A stretch of DNA of 64,000 nt from Topomyia yanbarensis (lineage: Eukaryota > Arthropoda > Insecta > Diptera > Culicidae): assembly GCF_030247195.1 (NCBI RefSeq), contig NC_080671.1:13094843-13158842 (forward strand). The letters run 5' to 3'. A program made the position numbers and the translations under genes. Position 1 is the stretch's first letter. Each line of letters begins with the position of its first letter. This document shows, piece after piece, positions 23,196 through 34,649 of this stretch. A model generated the notes under the pieces. That model made no database searches. It had not been told where the DNA came from and saw nothing but the letters and a program-made list of their open reading frames with translations.

Positions 23196-23959
23196 AAGAA
23201 TCCTGAAATTTAAACTAATTATGTGTATACCATGGCAATTGACTGATCAAATGAACGTACCATATGTGATGAATAGTACCAGTTCTTACGAAAATATCAA
23301 ATCTCTGCGATGAACATACACTTTACTGTGATATATAGGGTTGAAATATATCTGTTGCTTGTACATTTGCATTGTTGACAGAACAATAAATTTCCGCGAT
23401 ATATTTAACTCTTTTAACTTAAAATCGTATTAGCATTTTTATAAAAAAAATCCTGGCAAGTCACTGTTTTCGGCGAAGTTGTTCTGGATTATATACCTTC
23501 CTGCGTGACCCAGGAAAACAAAACACAATGCGGTTCAACTAAACAGACAAATCTTTGCACATTTAAAGGGCAATTTATTACGTAAGTACCAATTTTGTAA
23601 TCAGACGGCACATTACGGAAAACCATGTTCAGTCATCGTTAAAAAACTCATTTAGGTCATAATGACCACAAAAGCCACATTAAGTACCTCAAAATCAACA
23701 GCACGCATCATAAACGAGGAATCATTTGCGAAACTCGACGGATTCAATAGCGATGACGGCATGGGCGTATATGACAACGGCGCAAAAGTGTTTCCAAGAG
23801 CAACGGGAGTCGCGCATTCTGAAGCCACTAATAAAGAGTGAGTCGTTAATTGATGCGACATTTTAGATTGTTTGATAAATCGGCTATAGTTATCGAAATG
23901 AAACCAATGTTTTATAGTAGTCAAAATCCACCAAATTATCCATGACGCCAAATTAGGCT
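23196..23959. other. No gene seen
   Basis: AT-rich sequence. A minus-strand frame of 99 codons (23652-23951) has no recognisable motif and may be the degenerate end of the mariner remnant that follows. Confidence 0.35.
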
Positions 23960-24536
23960 AACTGTTTTGATCGTGCAGCCTTTATAAAGGAGAATGCCGA
24001 TTTTGGCGATGCACAGTTCCATAAATCTCATATTTCATGGAGCTTTTGATCACGAATGGTTGACTACGTTTTCCACTAGTGTATATGCCCTGCCAAATCA
24101 GGTACTTCAAAGAAAATTTCTACAGCTTCTGCCGTTTGAAACGATCATCCACAGCAGTCCCTACCCGTGAAATATTCCTGTCCCGACAACTGCTTCATAT
24201 CCGTTGGTCTCATCATCAATGACGCAGTACCGGTATTTCGTTGGTAGCGTCCTGTAGAGTTGTTTTGGCAACGACTTATTGGTATTCGTCCCAATTCGGG
24301 AAGTTCTGCATCTTATGCGTTTTCAACCAGGATCTTTTCTTGGACCGCTTGACGAAACTTAACGAAACATCTAGTTTTCTGGCCAATCCCCGAGTCGAAA
24401 TATTCGGATTCCGCTTGAAATGAGCAATCATATTTCTAGTTTTCGTCCAGCTCCTGACCTCCACTGTCATCCGTTCCAGGAACCTTAGGAGGACCTTTGA
24501 TATACGTACAGAATTTTTGCTTAATTGTATCAACAA
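23960..24536 (-). pseudogene. Decayed mariner/ITm-type transposase, N-terminal part
   Basis: On the minus strand, the paired helix-turn-helix region reads MIAHFKRNPNISTRGLARK, then LDVSLSFVKRSKK and LKTHKMQNFPNWDEYQ up to a stop near 24276. Just beyond, in another frame, YRTLPTKYRYCVIDDET is recognisable around the first catalytic Asp, then it decays. The 5' end is cut by the 24505-25120 element. Confidence 0.65.
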
Positions 24537-25120
24537 AACTGTTTGTTGAATTCATCCCCTGTGGTTTGTTGAACCAACAATCGTATTAGTAGTTATTTCT
24601 GGTAAAACATTTGAAATACATAAATAAATTCTCTTTGTTTCTAGCGAATGCACGTTATCTGCACTCTGGATTATCGAGCGCAAAAGAATTATCCTAACCC
24701 CATTTCATCCGCAGTTGAGCATATATTAAATGGCACTGAATACAGGAATATTCAAAGTATATTTTAATGAATTTTTTGGTAATTTGAAATAACAATTCTT
24801 ATGTATAACATGTTATTATTTCTCTGATTGAAAGAAAAAAATCTTTTAATTATTTTATTGACAACATTGTTGGTTAGGTAGAGATAAACAGTTCAACAAA
24901 ATTGATAGTTGATTCGACAAAAATATTGTTGATCCAACCAACATAATTGTTCAAATAACAAACATGTCGAGTTTTAGTGATAACTATCACGATTGTAGAA
25001 ACATCAAATATTCCGGGTTGAAATCAACAAAAATGTTAGTAAACCCTCAGATATTAAAAAAGTTTGTCGAGTTTGACCCAATTTTTTGTTGAACATACAA
25101 TCCATTTTTCTGCGTGTACG
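24505..25120. mobile_element. Putative MITE rich in TTGTTGAA words
   Basis: The left GTACAGAATTTTTGCTTAAT and the right end, read in complement (GTACACGCAGAAAAATGGAT), are loosely inverted. Between them are many TTGTTGA / CAACAAA words in both orientations. It interrupts the mariner remnant at its 5' side. Target duplication not resolved. Confidence 0.4.
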
Positions 25121-28100
25121 ATCGATTGATGTAAATATATCCGTTAGTTTTCCTAAAGCGACGACAACCCAGGATTTTGCACGTGGGTGAAAAAAAAATC
25201 TTTCGCGAGCGGTTTGCTGATTTTCTTCCTTTTTGATCGGAATCTCACTAACAACTCTTAAACTTAGCACATGTAAAAAATACACTCCATTTATTTTTGT
25301 TTTATGTATTTGTATGATTGGTGGGAATGTTGCGAAAAGATTTTCTTAGTAGACTTTCAAACGCAGTTATTATCAGTTATTACATTTATACTTCTGTGTA
25401 AACGACAAAACATTATTCAAAAAAGTTGTGGTGGTCCAGACAATTTTATTGGCCTACAATGCACTTTAGGCATTTCAAAATAATATATCAAAACACGGAA
25501 GGCGACTATAGCATATGAAGGTACACAACGCCTTTTATGTATACCCTTAGTAAACAGATCTTTTGATCGTAAAAGTAACTAGAACAAATGATTTTTGATC
25601 GTTCTGAAATTTTCACATTATACCTATTCATAATAGCTTTCTCCAGCGATGTACAAAGGATTTTATTTTTTTATTGCATAACTGTTTTTAAGAATCTTTT
25701 TTTTCGATTCGAAGTGTGCAATTTTCCGAAAAATCAAAATATCGAAAAAAAATGCTACATATGACGCTTTCTATCATTCTAAGAAATCGAAAAAAAAAAA
25801 CTTTGGGTTTTGACTCTTGGATAAAACCATTTGCAAAAAATATGTTTTGTGCTTCATAACTAGTATTTTAAATCCCATTTAACAGAATCTCGGTGGCGTT
25901 ATTTCGTGAAGAAAAATTCCCTACATATGCCAATTTCTTAGTGTTCTACAGTGGTGTAAGCCCTTTAGAAAAGGGGTCTATTAGAGCTTTTTTATCAATA
26001 GTAGTAGTTGAGCGTTTTTAACGACTCATTGAATTGAACAATGAAATCAGAAAACACAGGGGGGGTCAAATATGCTTCGGGAAGATATTTAGGAGGTGGA
26101 GCTTTTACATTTGGGTATCAGATACGAGAGAGAGGGTGGGCAATTATGACGGGTAGAAGACTTCGGCGGCCTTCATCAGGAGACGTCATGAACTGAGACA
26201 CCAGGTGGTCCTCTTCGAACCGGTCCTTCAGAGGGTTTCGTAGCACAACTCAAATGCAGATCGATAACACACCGAGCTGCGCGTGTGATGTTTGTACTGT
26301 ACATTTGCGACTTAGTCCGGTCTGACTTATCACAGACCATATGTGACTCCACAAATCTCTTCTTTCATGGATGTGTCGAAGATTACAGTAGAATCGGAAG
26401 CATGAAAGAGATTGACACTATTGGGATAATACAAAGAAGAATTGATGTTTTCTAACATGTAATCGAAGCACAAGGACATAGATCGGGTATGGGAAAAGAG
26501 CTCGACAAACCTCTCTAAATTTACAGTTACTAAAGGGTTTAAGATATCGCATCGAATGAGCAGGTCCTAAAATCGAACAGGTAGAACCTTGTCAAAGGGA
26601 AGGCAGTTCATTAGGACAGATCCGGCGAACGTCACCCGATAAGAGACTAAGTTAACATATGTCCTCTTTGCAACATTTGTACGTTTGGGGTCTTTAAAAC
26701 AGCCAACTCCATGTGCCAGCAGATCATCGCAATTCAATCGGAGACGACCCCACAGACTTTAACCCGATTTGCTGGTACATATACACAGTATTTGTTCGTA
26801 AAAGACCCGTAACCAGCAATTATTATTTGCATGATTTAAACTATTTACTACAACCCGAAGTTTATCAGGGTGCTTGTTCGATATTTCTGTCACGACCGAA
26901 TATCGCTCCGTCAGAAGTCTGCAACAGATTTAAGTAAAAAATTGTCTTTGGCCAGGAAGAAAATTACGAACGGCGGTTGAGTACGGTGGATACAACTTTA
27001 GTCGGGGAGACGATTTTCTGTGAAGCTACTTTGGGACGGGCCTATAGCCCAGTGCAGGATGGTACTAGAGACAAGAATGGTGAATGAAATATTAAAGTGG
27101 TTCTTAATTTGTAAATGTTGCAGTATCCAGGCTGCCTACAAAAACAATGCTGCTTCACTGCTCTGCTAGTCGAATAACAGTCGACGCACGCACACAAAAG
27201 AAGAAAAATATTCCGAAACCTCGTAGAGGTGGAGAACGGGCACGATATCCTTGTAAGTGGATTAGCACTATTTTTTGTTGCGGTAGACTACACGGACTAG
27301 GACGATCGATTTATCGGTCTGAGAGTCACCAAACCAATGATCTCAGTCTGTGTTGATGGTTTTATTTTTTCATTGCACCCTCAGCTGAAACACAAAACTG
27401 AAGCGCCATCAGGTGCTGAGTGAGGTTAAGACTGAAGGAACGGGAGTCACTCATTTTAATAATGTTGAATGAGCCACATATTCTCTAGACTTTCTTTATG
27501 TGTTTCATGTCTTTGCTGTTTGTCTTTGGTGAGAGTATACCCAACTAATTCGTCACCATCAGATAGTCCTTGATGGTTCGGGTAAATTTTGTCAAAGAAA
27601 CCACCCTTCTAAACTGCCATGTTATTGACATACGGAACTTTAAGATATGCTCATGCGGATGACATCTAAAGTAATCCTTACATCATTGCGTTGAACAGCC
27701 TTCGGCCTTTTCCTAAATAATCAGACTTTTGTTTCTTATCTTAATCTAATATGTACTGAAAGTTGATTTCTCCCTAGCACCTCCTAGTGGATGAATTCAG
27801 AAGTAATTTATTCACCGTCGGGCAGCACTCGATCTGTCGATGAGCATTGCCGAACCAATCTCTAAAGTATCTTGGTTTCGAGATATAGAATATGAAAAGC
27901 TGTATATGGTCACTAGTGCCACCTGGCGGGTCTATTTGACCATCACAAGGACTTTGCCGAAAACATCATTTTTCTTAAGGCCTATTGACACCCTCGGTGG
28001 ACATGAACATGAACTTGATGCCCACCAGATTGTTTTTATCCAATATTTCACTTATTAGCGCATAGAACTTGATGATAATGGAACTAAACGATAGTACATT

Positions 28101-28282
28101 AATATACTTAGCAACTTTCCCCAATCAATCGAAAGCTCATAAACTAAGGGATCCTGACTACACCCCCACTTAATCGTGTAATAGGAGATTCGACTGTAAG
28201 TGCACAATATTTGACATTTCACGAAAAGAAAATATATATTTCGCAAAAATACGTATTTCACTAACAAAGCATTTACTAACAA
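25121..28282. other. 3.1 kb without a supportable gene
   Basis: I read both strands and found no domain. About 26050-27080 has higher GC and looks like decayed mobile-element sequence but gives no recognisable protein. About 27840-27990 contains GTGCCACCTGGCGGG and CCGAAAAC words of a type seen in other degenerate repeats here. Downstream of it the DNA runs into the 3' end of the protease gene. Confidence 0.35.
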
Positions 28283-28288
28283 TTTATT
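28283..28288 (-). terminator. AATAAA overlapping the stop codon of protease gene A
   Basis: On the minus strand the gene ends GGT AAA TAA ATT. The AATAAA hexamer (28288-28283) covers part of the last sense codon and all of the TAA stop (28286-28284). If used, the 3' UTR would be only a few tens of bases. Confidence 0.4.
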
Positions 28289-28872
28289 TACCGGTCCTCC
28301 ATTCTTCTCTTTTCACTTCTGCGTTTACAGCCGCTGGAACCGGGTTCGAACCCATACGGTTCGCCTTTTCAATCTCGGTTATCCACTCCGAGTAGAACAT
28401 CACATCGATATAAACCTCCGGAAGGTCATTCAACTCGCAATGATTACCCTTACCAATATCGAGAATTCCTCGAAGAAATACATTGCTACCGGATTCCATC
28501 ACTAACGGTGAACCATGCAGATTGGTATTGCATTGATACTTCGGCCCTTTCTCGAAGCCCAACATTTGACCGCAGATGTGACCACCGCTGGTGTCCACTT
28601 TGGCCCCTTCCCGCTGCCATCGTTTAGCACACGATCGAACGTTGGATGATGTGAAGTTGACTGAGAAAATATCATTGAATTCGACTACCGGCTGCCAATG
28701 GCGATGTTGCAAATCTAGGTTGGAGTTGATATTGGTAATTCTTGGAAGACAAATCGGCGAATTTTCTAGAGGTTGTTCCACTTTTACTATGGCGATATTG
28801 TTGGATAACTCAAGCTTGTTGAAGGCGGGATGCTGATAGACCTTACTCACCTTTGATGATATTCCAACTGAT
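28284..28872 (-). CDS. Three-domain serine protease-like protein A, exon 3 (third, inactive domain)
   Basis: Exon 3 completes the third trypsin-like domain and ends at a TAA. It follows a 53-nt intron (28873-28925; donor GTAATC, acceptor TTTTTTACAG). The phase-2 joint TT|A continues as SVGISSKVSKVYQHPAF. The catalytic Asp position reads NNIAIV (Asp to Asn) and the Ser region reads NLHGSPLV in place of GDSGGP, so the domain cannot be a protease. Cysteines flanking these sites and a DVMFYSEWITEI C-terminal helix are kept, so the fold is probably intact. After the domain there is a short hydrophilic tail ending EEWRTGK. The same exon in paralog B has the same substitutions. Confidence 0.85.
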
Positions 28873-28925
28873 CTGTAAAAAAATCGTACTGTATGCGAGT
28901 AATAAACATTAAACGTTTGGATTAC

Positions 28926-30627
28926 AATTTTTCAATGGATACTCCTTCGACACAGGAAGCTGTTGTCACTAACAGTGTTGGTGATATCAAGGCAGCAAAG
29001 CACTGTAACACGTAATTGTTTAGGATATTATGCAGCCACTGGTCTGGTGATGCATTTGAGCAACTTGAAAGTGCGAGCAGATTTTGAGATGGAGTTAGTG
29101 AATTTCTTTCAATCCAATCTTTGTAGTATGCAACATCCAATAGCAGAACATAGTAGACATAGTCCCGCTTTACCATGTTGAAGGAGATGCCACGAAGATA
29201 CCAGGAATCATTAAATTTCAGGAATAGAGTATCTCCTAATGTGGTTCTGAACTGATAAACCGATATGGTAATACATAATGAATGTTCGTCTAGTGAAGAC
29301 TGAGGCATCTTGTAGATCTTAACGCATTCATCGTGGGGCGCAATTAGATCGTTGAACTCTCCAAGATATCCGGATGTCTTTGAAATTTCGAATCCGGGAG
29401 GGTCCGACCCCCAGAGACAAATTGGGCGTAGGAGTTCAGAAAATTGCAAGGAATCTTTCAACTGTAGGAGAGCAATATTATTCTTCCTTGCCTGTCTATT
29501 AAAGTTTTCATGACGAATTATTTTCCTCACTTGCATATAGTGAAATGCCTTGCCTTCGAAATTTCTTATCACTTTGAAAATTATCAGTAGTTGTGATGGA
29601 TTCAGCACATCATTGTCGCTGTAAACTTCAGCGGGGGATAGTACAAACAGATTGCTAATAATTGCCACTTCACAAAGCCTAGTAGGTGGCTTTCCATTTT
29701 TATAAACTTCACCCTGCCAAGGCCACTTTCTTTCTTCCTTGAATCCGGTGCGCGAGAATTGTGTTTGTTTATTCTTCCCACATAGGGCAAAATGTTGGTT
29801 TGTCGAACTTTCATAATCAGATCCATTGATCAGGGAAACTTTCTGGTTGATCCATGGCATATAGTATGCCACATCAGTGAACACAACGTAACTTTTCGTA
29901 TCCAATGAACGCGTGACGGGGTTTATTTTACCGTTGCTCACAATTCCCCGTAGACGCCACTTTCCTTCTATTTCAATATACAAACCTCCACCGCTATCTC
30001 CCGGCCCGGCAGATGTTCCATTACGATAGCCTGCACAAAATGTCTTCCTATCGTACAAGAACCTCGTATAGTGACCGGGATCACTGTCACGACATGCCTT
30101 TCTGGAAACTATCGGCATTACCGCATGTTGTAACATATCCGGTAGGGCTTCGTTCTCATCCTTTCCCCATCCAGCAATAACTCCTTCTTTTCCTATGATC
30201 AGCTCCTCTCCATCACCGCCCTGCCAGTAGCAAATCCGTTTCACATAATCCGTGAACTCCAACTCGCCCGCCAACTTAAGTAATGCGATATCACTGTCGA
30301 GAGTATCGGTGTTGTACTCATCGTGTCGCACAATCTCAGCGACTGAAAACTGCTGAAGTGAATGCTCCAACTGTTGTATGTTGGCGATTCCAGTTCGAAC
30401 TAATATTTCTGACGCTAAAAGTGGTCGTACCCTAGACTCCGGGTATGTACAATGAGCTGCCGTGATAACGTAGTTTTTTGACAGAATGGTTCCCCCGCAG
30501 GCGTAACTTGGGGAGGCTCGGTTCATCCTGTGAAACAGGCCAGCATGCCAGGGCCATTCCCCCAATCGAGATTGATTACCAAAATGCACTAACTGGCGCG
30601 TCAGTGCCGTCCGTTGGCCGCATTCAT
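28926..30627 (-). CDS. Three-domain serine protease-like protein A, exon 2 (active-like domain plus pseudoprotease)
   Basis: Exon 2 of a predicted 784-aa secreted protein (exons 30758-30695, 30627-28926, 28872-28284; total 2355 nt including stop). Domain 1 (about residues 22-290) has a full triad: His80 in TAAHC, Asp134 in SDIALL, Ser233 in GDSGGG. It lacks the usual Cys before the active-site Ser (SAGPGDSGGG) and the matching Cys later (RGIVSNGK). It also has no IVGG-type activation site, only TRQLVHFGN. Domain 2 (about 300-545) is inactive: His region LSPAEVYS, Asp region NNIALL, Ser region LGDTLFLKF. Domain 3 starts near residue 550 with TTASCVE in place of the His site. Likely role, from the family: extracellular proteolysis in haemolymph, with the dead domains for binding. 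Target unknown. Confidence 0.9.
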
Positions 30628-30694
30628 CTGATCGGGGTATATTTCGATGAGAAATCTGTAAGCAGGATCTCAACGTGCACTACTTTAAACTTAC

Positions 30695-30758
30695 CTGCGA
30701 GAACTCTTCCAAAGCCAAAAATTGCGAAAATTAATCTGGTGTATACTAACCAGAGCAT
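30695..30758 (-). CDS. Three-domain serine protease-like protein A, exon 1 (signal peptide)
   Basis: The first in-frame ATG (30758-30756, context AAAAAATG) opens 21 codons, MLWLVYTRLIFAIFGFGRVLA, a typical signal peptide ending in a small residue. It is followed by one base and a consensus donor GTAAGT. The 67-nt intron (30694-30628) ends GATCAG, and the joint G|AT gives Asp then ECGQR in frame. Paralog B has an exon 1 of exactly the same length and phase. Confidence 0.75.
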
Positions 30759-31699
30759 TTTTTGTACCAGGATTGATTGCTTCAATAGTACGGCTAATGT
30801 GCAACTAATCACTATGATTATAAGTAGCTAATCAGTACCAAGCGATTATCTCCCTGATGACGTCTCCCAATGCAACCCTTCAGTTCTATGTAGTGTAATC
30901 GATAACAACAAACTTGTCGGTAAATCCGTTCGCACGTGGAAAGGCCACACATTCGAATAATTCAGTCCGTTTGAGAATATGTGTATTTAGAAAACAATTT
31001 ACTCCACATAACAGTGTGATTAAACCTTTCACTCAACGTATTCGTTATACACAATTAATTTCTCTTTATTTTGTTTAATGTAATATAAATTATAATTATA
31101 CAAAATGTTGCAGAATTTAGAATAAAATTATTAACACAATTGTAAGAGTCAATTAAGTTTTTTATTTCTAATCAACAGAATTACAAATACATTGCGCCAC
31201 ATCCATGTTTTAATTTCAAACCAGACGAAAACGTATTCAAAATTGCGGACAAGAAGGCAATTCGGCAACCTTCGAAGAAGGTTTCTGTCCTTATCACTTT
31301 AAAACGATTTATAATTGATTTTGCACGAAAATTCAAACACGTCCTTGTTTGACACTGTCGGTTTTACTTGCTAATTGTTTGATCACATAGGTTGGCATCT
31401 TTGACAGCCCTATGGCCCTATAGCATTTGAAGAATTTTCTCCTTCTATTTCAACAGACTTCGCTACCGATTCAACAAATGTTATATGAGTCGTTTAGCTT
31501 TACGCTTTGTCATGATCTAGTCAGATAGTCTTGGCGGTGAATCTACCCTACTTCAGCAGAGAGGTCCCCGACTGTGAACTTTCTTCAGGCACCGAATTCC
31601 CAAATTTTCCTCCGATCACTTGGCTGTGAAGACGTGAACCGATCCGAAGATGTCCACAAACATGGTTTACACCTCTTCACGGCCACCCTCGCAGGATAT
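30759..31699. other. No gene seen; upstream of protease A
   Basis: About 0.9 kb of AT-rich sequence. A TCCACATAACAGTGTGATTAA word near 31003 resembles the terminus of repeat A. No clear promoter motif for the protease gene was found. Confidence 0.35.
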
Positions 31700-33250
31700 T
31701 TTCACCGACTTACTCGTTCATATTCTCGTGCTAGTTAGCTTTGCTAACCTGCTGTTCATTTCGCCATTTTCGCTGAAATACTGACAGTATGAGTGTCTGC
31801 TGACGGCATTCCATGTGTCCTCGTCTCGACACATGTCAGCAACAGACGCAGATTGCATGCTTCGGTGTTCCTCGGCATTTACAGACTCCGATCGAAAGGG
31901 GGATGCCGCGTGCCCGAACCTATAGCCAGATAGGAACTGTACCACAAAATATTACTTCTCCATGCTTCCTTTTGACTCATGTCCCAAGAACTGATATGAA
32001 TCGGTAAGTCCAGCTTCCTTTCTCTGTCGAATCCCAATCTTGCTGCCATTTGGCCATTGAGTCAAATCTTAGTGTTTTCCGTATTCCCCTGGTCCTCTTT
32101 CGTTTATAGCATTCGCTATTCTTCGTTAGGATGATGCCGAAGGTAATCATTCCAGCGATAACGCAGACCGTTTCTGTACGCGCTCGTGACTCGCATCGCC
32201 ATGAGCTTGTCCGTAGTGTTCAGCTTCCCTCGATTGTGTTGTGTCTCCAATACCAAACCAAACAGAACCTCTCTTACCACTACTTGACCCGACGCTGTTC
32301 AGCTAGACCATTGATAGCTTTAGCCGCCTTCTCGCCGGCATCTCAACAAACAACGAAAGCTGAACAAGTCTTTGATTCCAGAGAATAAGCTGAACATCAA
32401 GCAATTACCCAGCTAAAATGTTTGTTGGGATAGTCTACCTGGGTGATGAAGTCCAGCCGGTCATCAATCATCATCTCCGTTTTGTGGTGGGCTATCTGCA
32501 ACTTCGCTCCCTGCATCCTACTTCCGATCATGTCGATTGTATCCATCGCCAACATTACTACGATGTCATCAGCAAACCCGACGATCTGCACACCGCTAGG
32601 CAGCTTGAGCGTCAGCACGCCGTTATACATTCCGTTCTAGATTGTTGCACCCAGGATAGAATATTATAAGACTCCTGCCGGAATTCTAACCGATTTCTGT
32701 CCTCTGTTTGTCTCGCATATCAGAACCCGATTCAGTAATTCAGCGATGGCTTCCCAGCCAGCGTCATTGAACGCGTTCTTGACGTCAATCGGTAATACGG
32801 GTAAATATCGATTTCCTCTTCTTTTCTGAAGCTGAATCAGAATCTCGCGATCACGGTCCGAATAGCACCTACCGTAGACTTACCTTTCAGGAATCCAAAC
32901 TGGTTCTTCGATAACCTGTGAGCCCGCTTTCTAAATGTTGCAAGCCTGTTAAGGAAAATCATCTCTAAGAGTTTCTCGAGCGTGGCATATTGAACCAAGC
33001 CGAGGTTTTGGTAGTAGCACTAATTTCTGTATCATCCATTATTCAGGTTAGTGGCCTTCGTTTAGAAGCCTCTGAAGCACTTTTCTAAGCATATTTGGGA
33101 ATGCCTGGATTGCGGCACGCAATGCGACGTGGGAGATTCCATCTGCTCCGTTCGCTTTCTTCGCGTTAAGATCTTTCGCCACAGCCACGAGTTCCTCGTT
33201 GGAGACTTGTGCCACTTGTGGAGTTGCCTCGCTCTACTTCACCATACGAT
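31700..33250 (-). pseudogene. Decayed non-LTR retrotransposon, reverse transcriptase part (copy 1)
   Basis: On the minus strand, broken frames give in order: LNAKKANGADGISH (near 33170), LPVLPIDVKNAFNDAGWEAI (near 32790), GVQIVGFADDIVVM with the catalytic Asp pair (near 32560), QGAKLQIAHHKTEMM, and a C-terminal RDEDTWNAVSRH (near 31810). This order is standard for a LINE-type reverse transcriptase. Many stops and indels are present. The clade (R1-like or a relative) is not certain. Confidence 0.75.
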
Positions 33251-33535
33251 GTTGTTGGCCATATCGTGCTACAGGAACGTTTGTCAGGGCACATTTCCAG
33301 AGGCATTGTATGTGTGTGTGTTTTATTCATCTATTGATTTTATAAAAAAAAAACAAATCTACAGACTCCTGAAATTTCCTCAGTGAGGGGATGGCAGAAG
33401 GCGACTTACTGAACGACCCACCCAAGTGCACCCTGAGAGCATTACTGAAGCTACCTCTATCGCCCCAGAACCACTAAGTGCTCATGCACTTAAGACGCTT
33501 AGTCACTAGCTGTCGCTGCTAGTTCATTGATTTTT
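33251..33535. other. Short gap without gene
   Basis: Nothing recognisable apart from a short TGTG tract near 33310. Confidence 0.3.
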
Positions 33536-34391
33536 TGCCTTTCTCCTATAGAAAGGTTATGCAATCACTCTGAATATCGCAACTTAATCCCGGCCCGGGG
33601 GACCGTCTGTCATACTATTCGACTCAGTTCGTCGAATTCGGCAAATGTCTTCGCGTGCGTGCGTATATGTGTGTATGTGTGTGTGCGTGTGTATGTATGT
33701 ATGGGACCAAAAATAAGCACATCGGTTACTCAGGAATGGCTGAACCGATTTTTTCAAACTTAGTTTTAAATAAAAGGAACAAAGTTCCCATAGGCTGATA
33801 TTGAATTTTATTAAATTCCGATTTCAAACAGCAAATTCACATTTTTGCCTTTCTCCTATAAAAAGGTTATGCAATCACTCTGAATGTCGTCTACTTATTT
33901 TTTTTTACTTGTATAGGTTTTCTGTATTTTAACAGAGGCGTAATTAGGGGAATACGGTGAGGGGTACCCCCTCTCCCCCACATCACTCACTACCTTTTCC
34001 TAAATCGCCCTTCGCTCATCATGTACCTCCCTACCCGAATAAAATTTTCTAGTTCCTCCAGAATAAATTTTCCTAGTGGGTCCGAAAAACCAGTGAAAAA
34101 TTTGGTTTGAAATGATTTTGAGTTGATAAACTAATTTAAAATTTCTTAACAAGGTGAAAATTTTTGGTGGGGTCCAAACTCCCGTACCCTTCTCCTGGGT
34201 CCGCCCCTGATTTCAAGTGTTTCAGCGTCGACACATAGCAACTCAAGTTCGAAGCTGTCGATTCATTGTTTGTATGTGTAAATCACATTGAATATGTAAT
34301 AGACATTTCCACCATTATATTAAACATACCCAGCCATGGAATCGTAGTTTGGATAAATGAGAAAGGCACAATTGCACCACCAGGTGGATTA
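33536..34391 (-). repeat. Mosquito-type interspersed repeat, copy 3 (reverse)
   Basis: Starts TTTTGCCTTTCTCCTATAGA (33536) and ends with AGGTGGATTAAAAC (34383). It contains the GGCCCGGGGGACCG block, a GTGTATG tract (33656-33702) and the GAATGGCTGAACCG block. A second internal GCCTTTCTCC terminus sits at 33846. A separate insert with CAGAGGCGTAATTAGG / CTGGGTCCGCCCCTG ends occupies about 33938-34209. Confidence 0.7.
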
Positions 34392-34429
34392 AAACGGGTT
34401 TTTTCCCTTGGCACTGGCCCGTTTCGTGG

Positions 34430-34640
34430 ATGCAGCTCGCTTGCTGTACGAAGTTCGATGGAGCCAGAATTCCTAGTTACGAGGAAGTTCGAAGGGATAG
34501 GCCCGGTGTGTCATTCGATAATATAGTTGAAGAGATGTCCCACGACGAACATACCTGGGACGCTGTCAATAGAGTAGTGACGCGGATACTCTCTGAGCTG
34601 CAGAGGTAGTGGCTAAGGGAGGAACAAAGTAGCCATGCAG
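34430..34640 (+). pseudogene. Non-LTR retrotransposon C-terminal scrap, plus strand
   Basis: The plus-strand frame reads EEMSHDEHTWDAVNRVVTRI before LSELQR, homologous by eye to the CRDEDTWNAVSRH end of copy 1 but in the opposite orientation. It is isolated between a repeat and the minus-strand copy. Confidence 0.6.
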
Positions 34641-34649
34641 AAAGCCAAA

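Noticed and set aside
30628..30673. Start of protease A at 30673
   Set aside because: The codon is TTG and lies in the 67-nt intron between the signal exon and exon 2.
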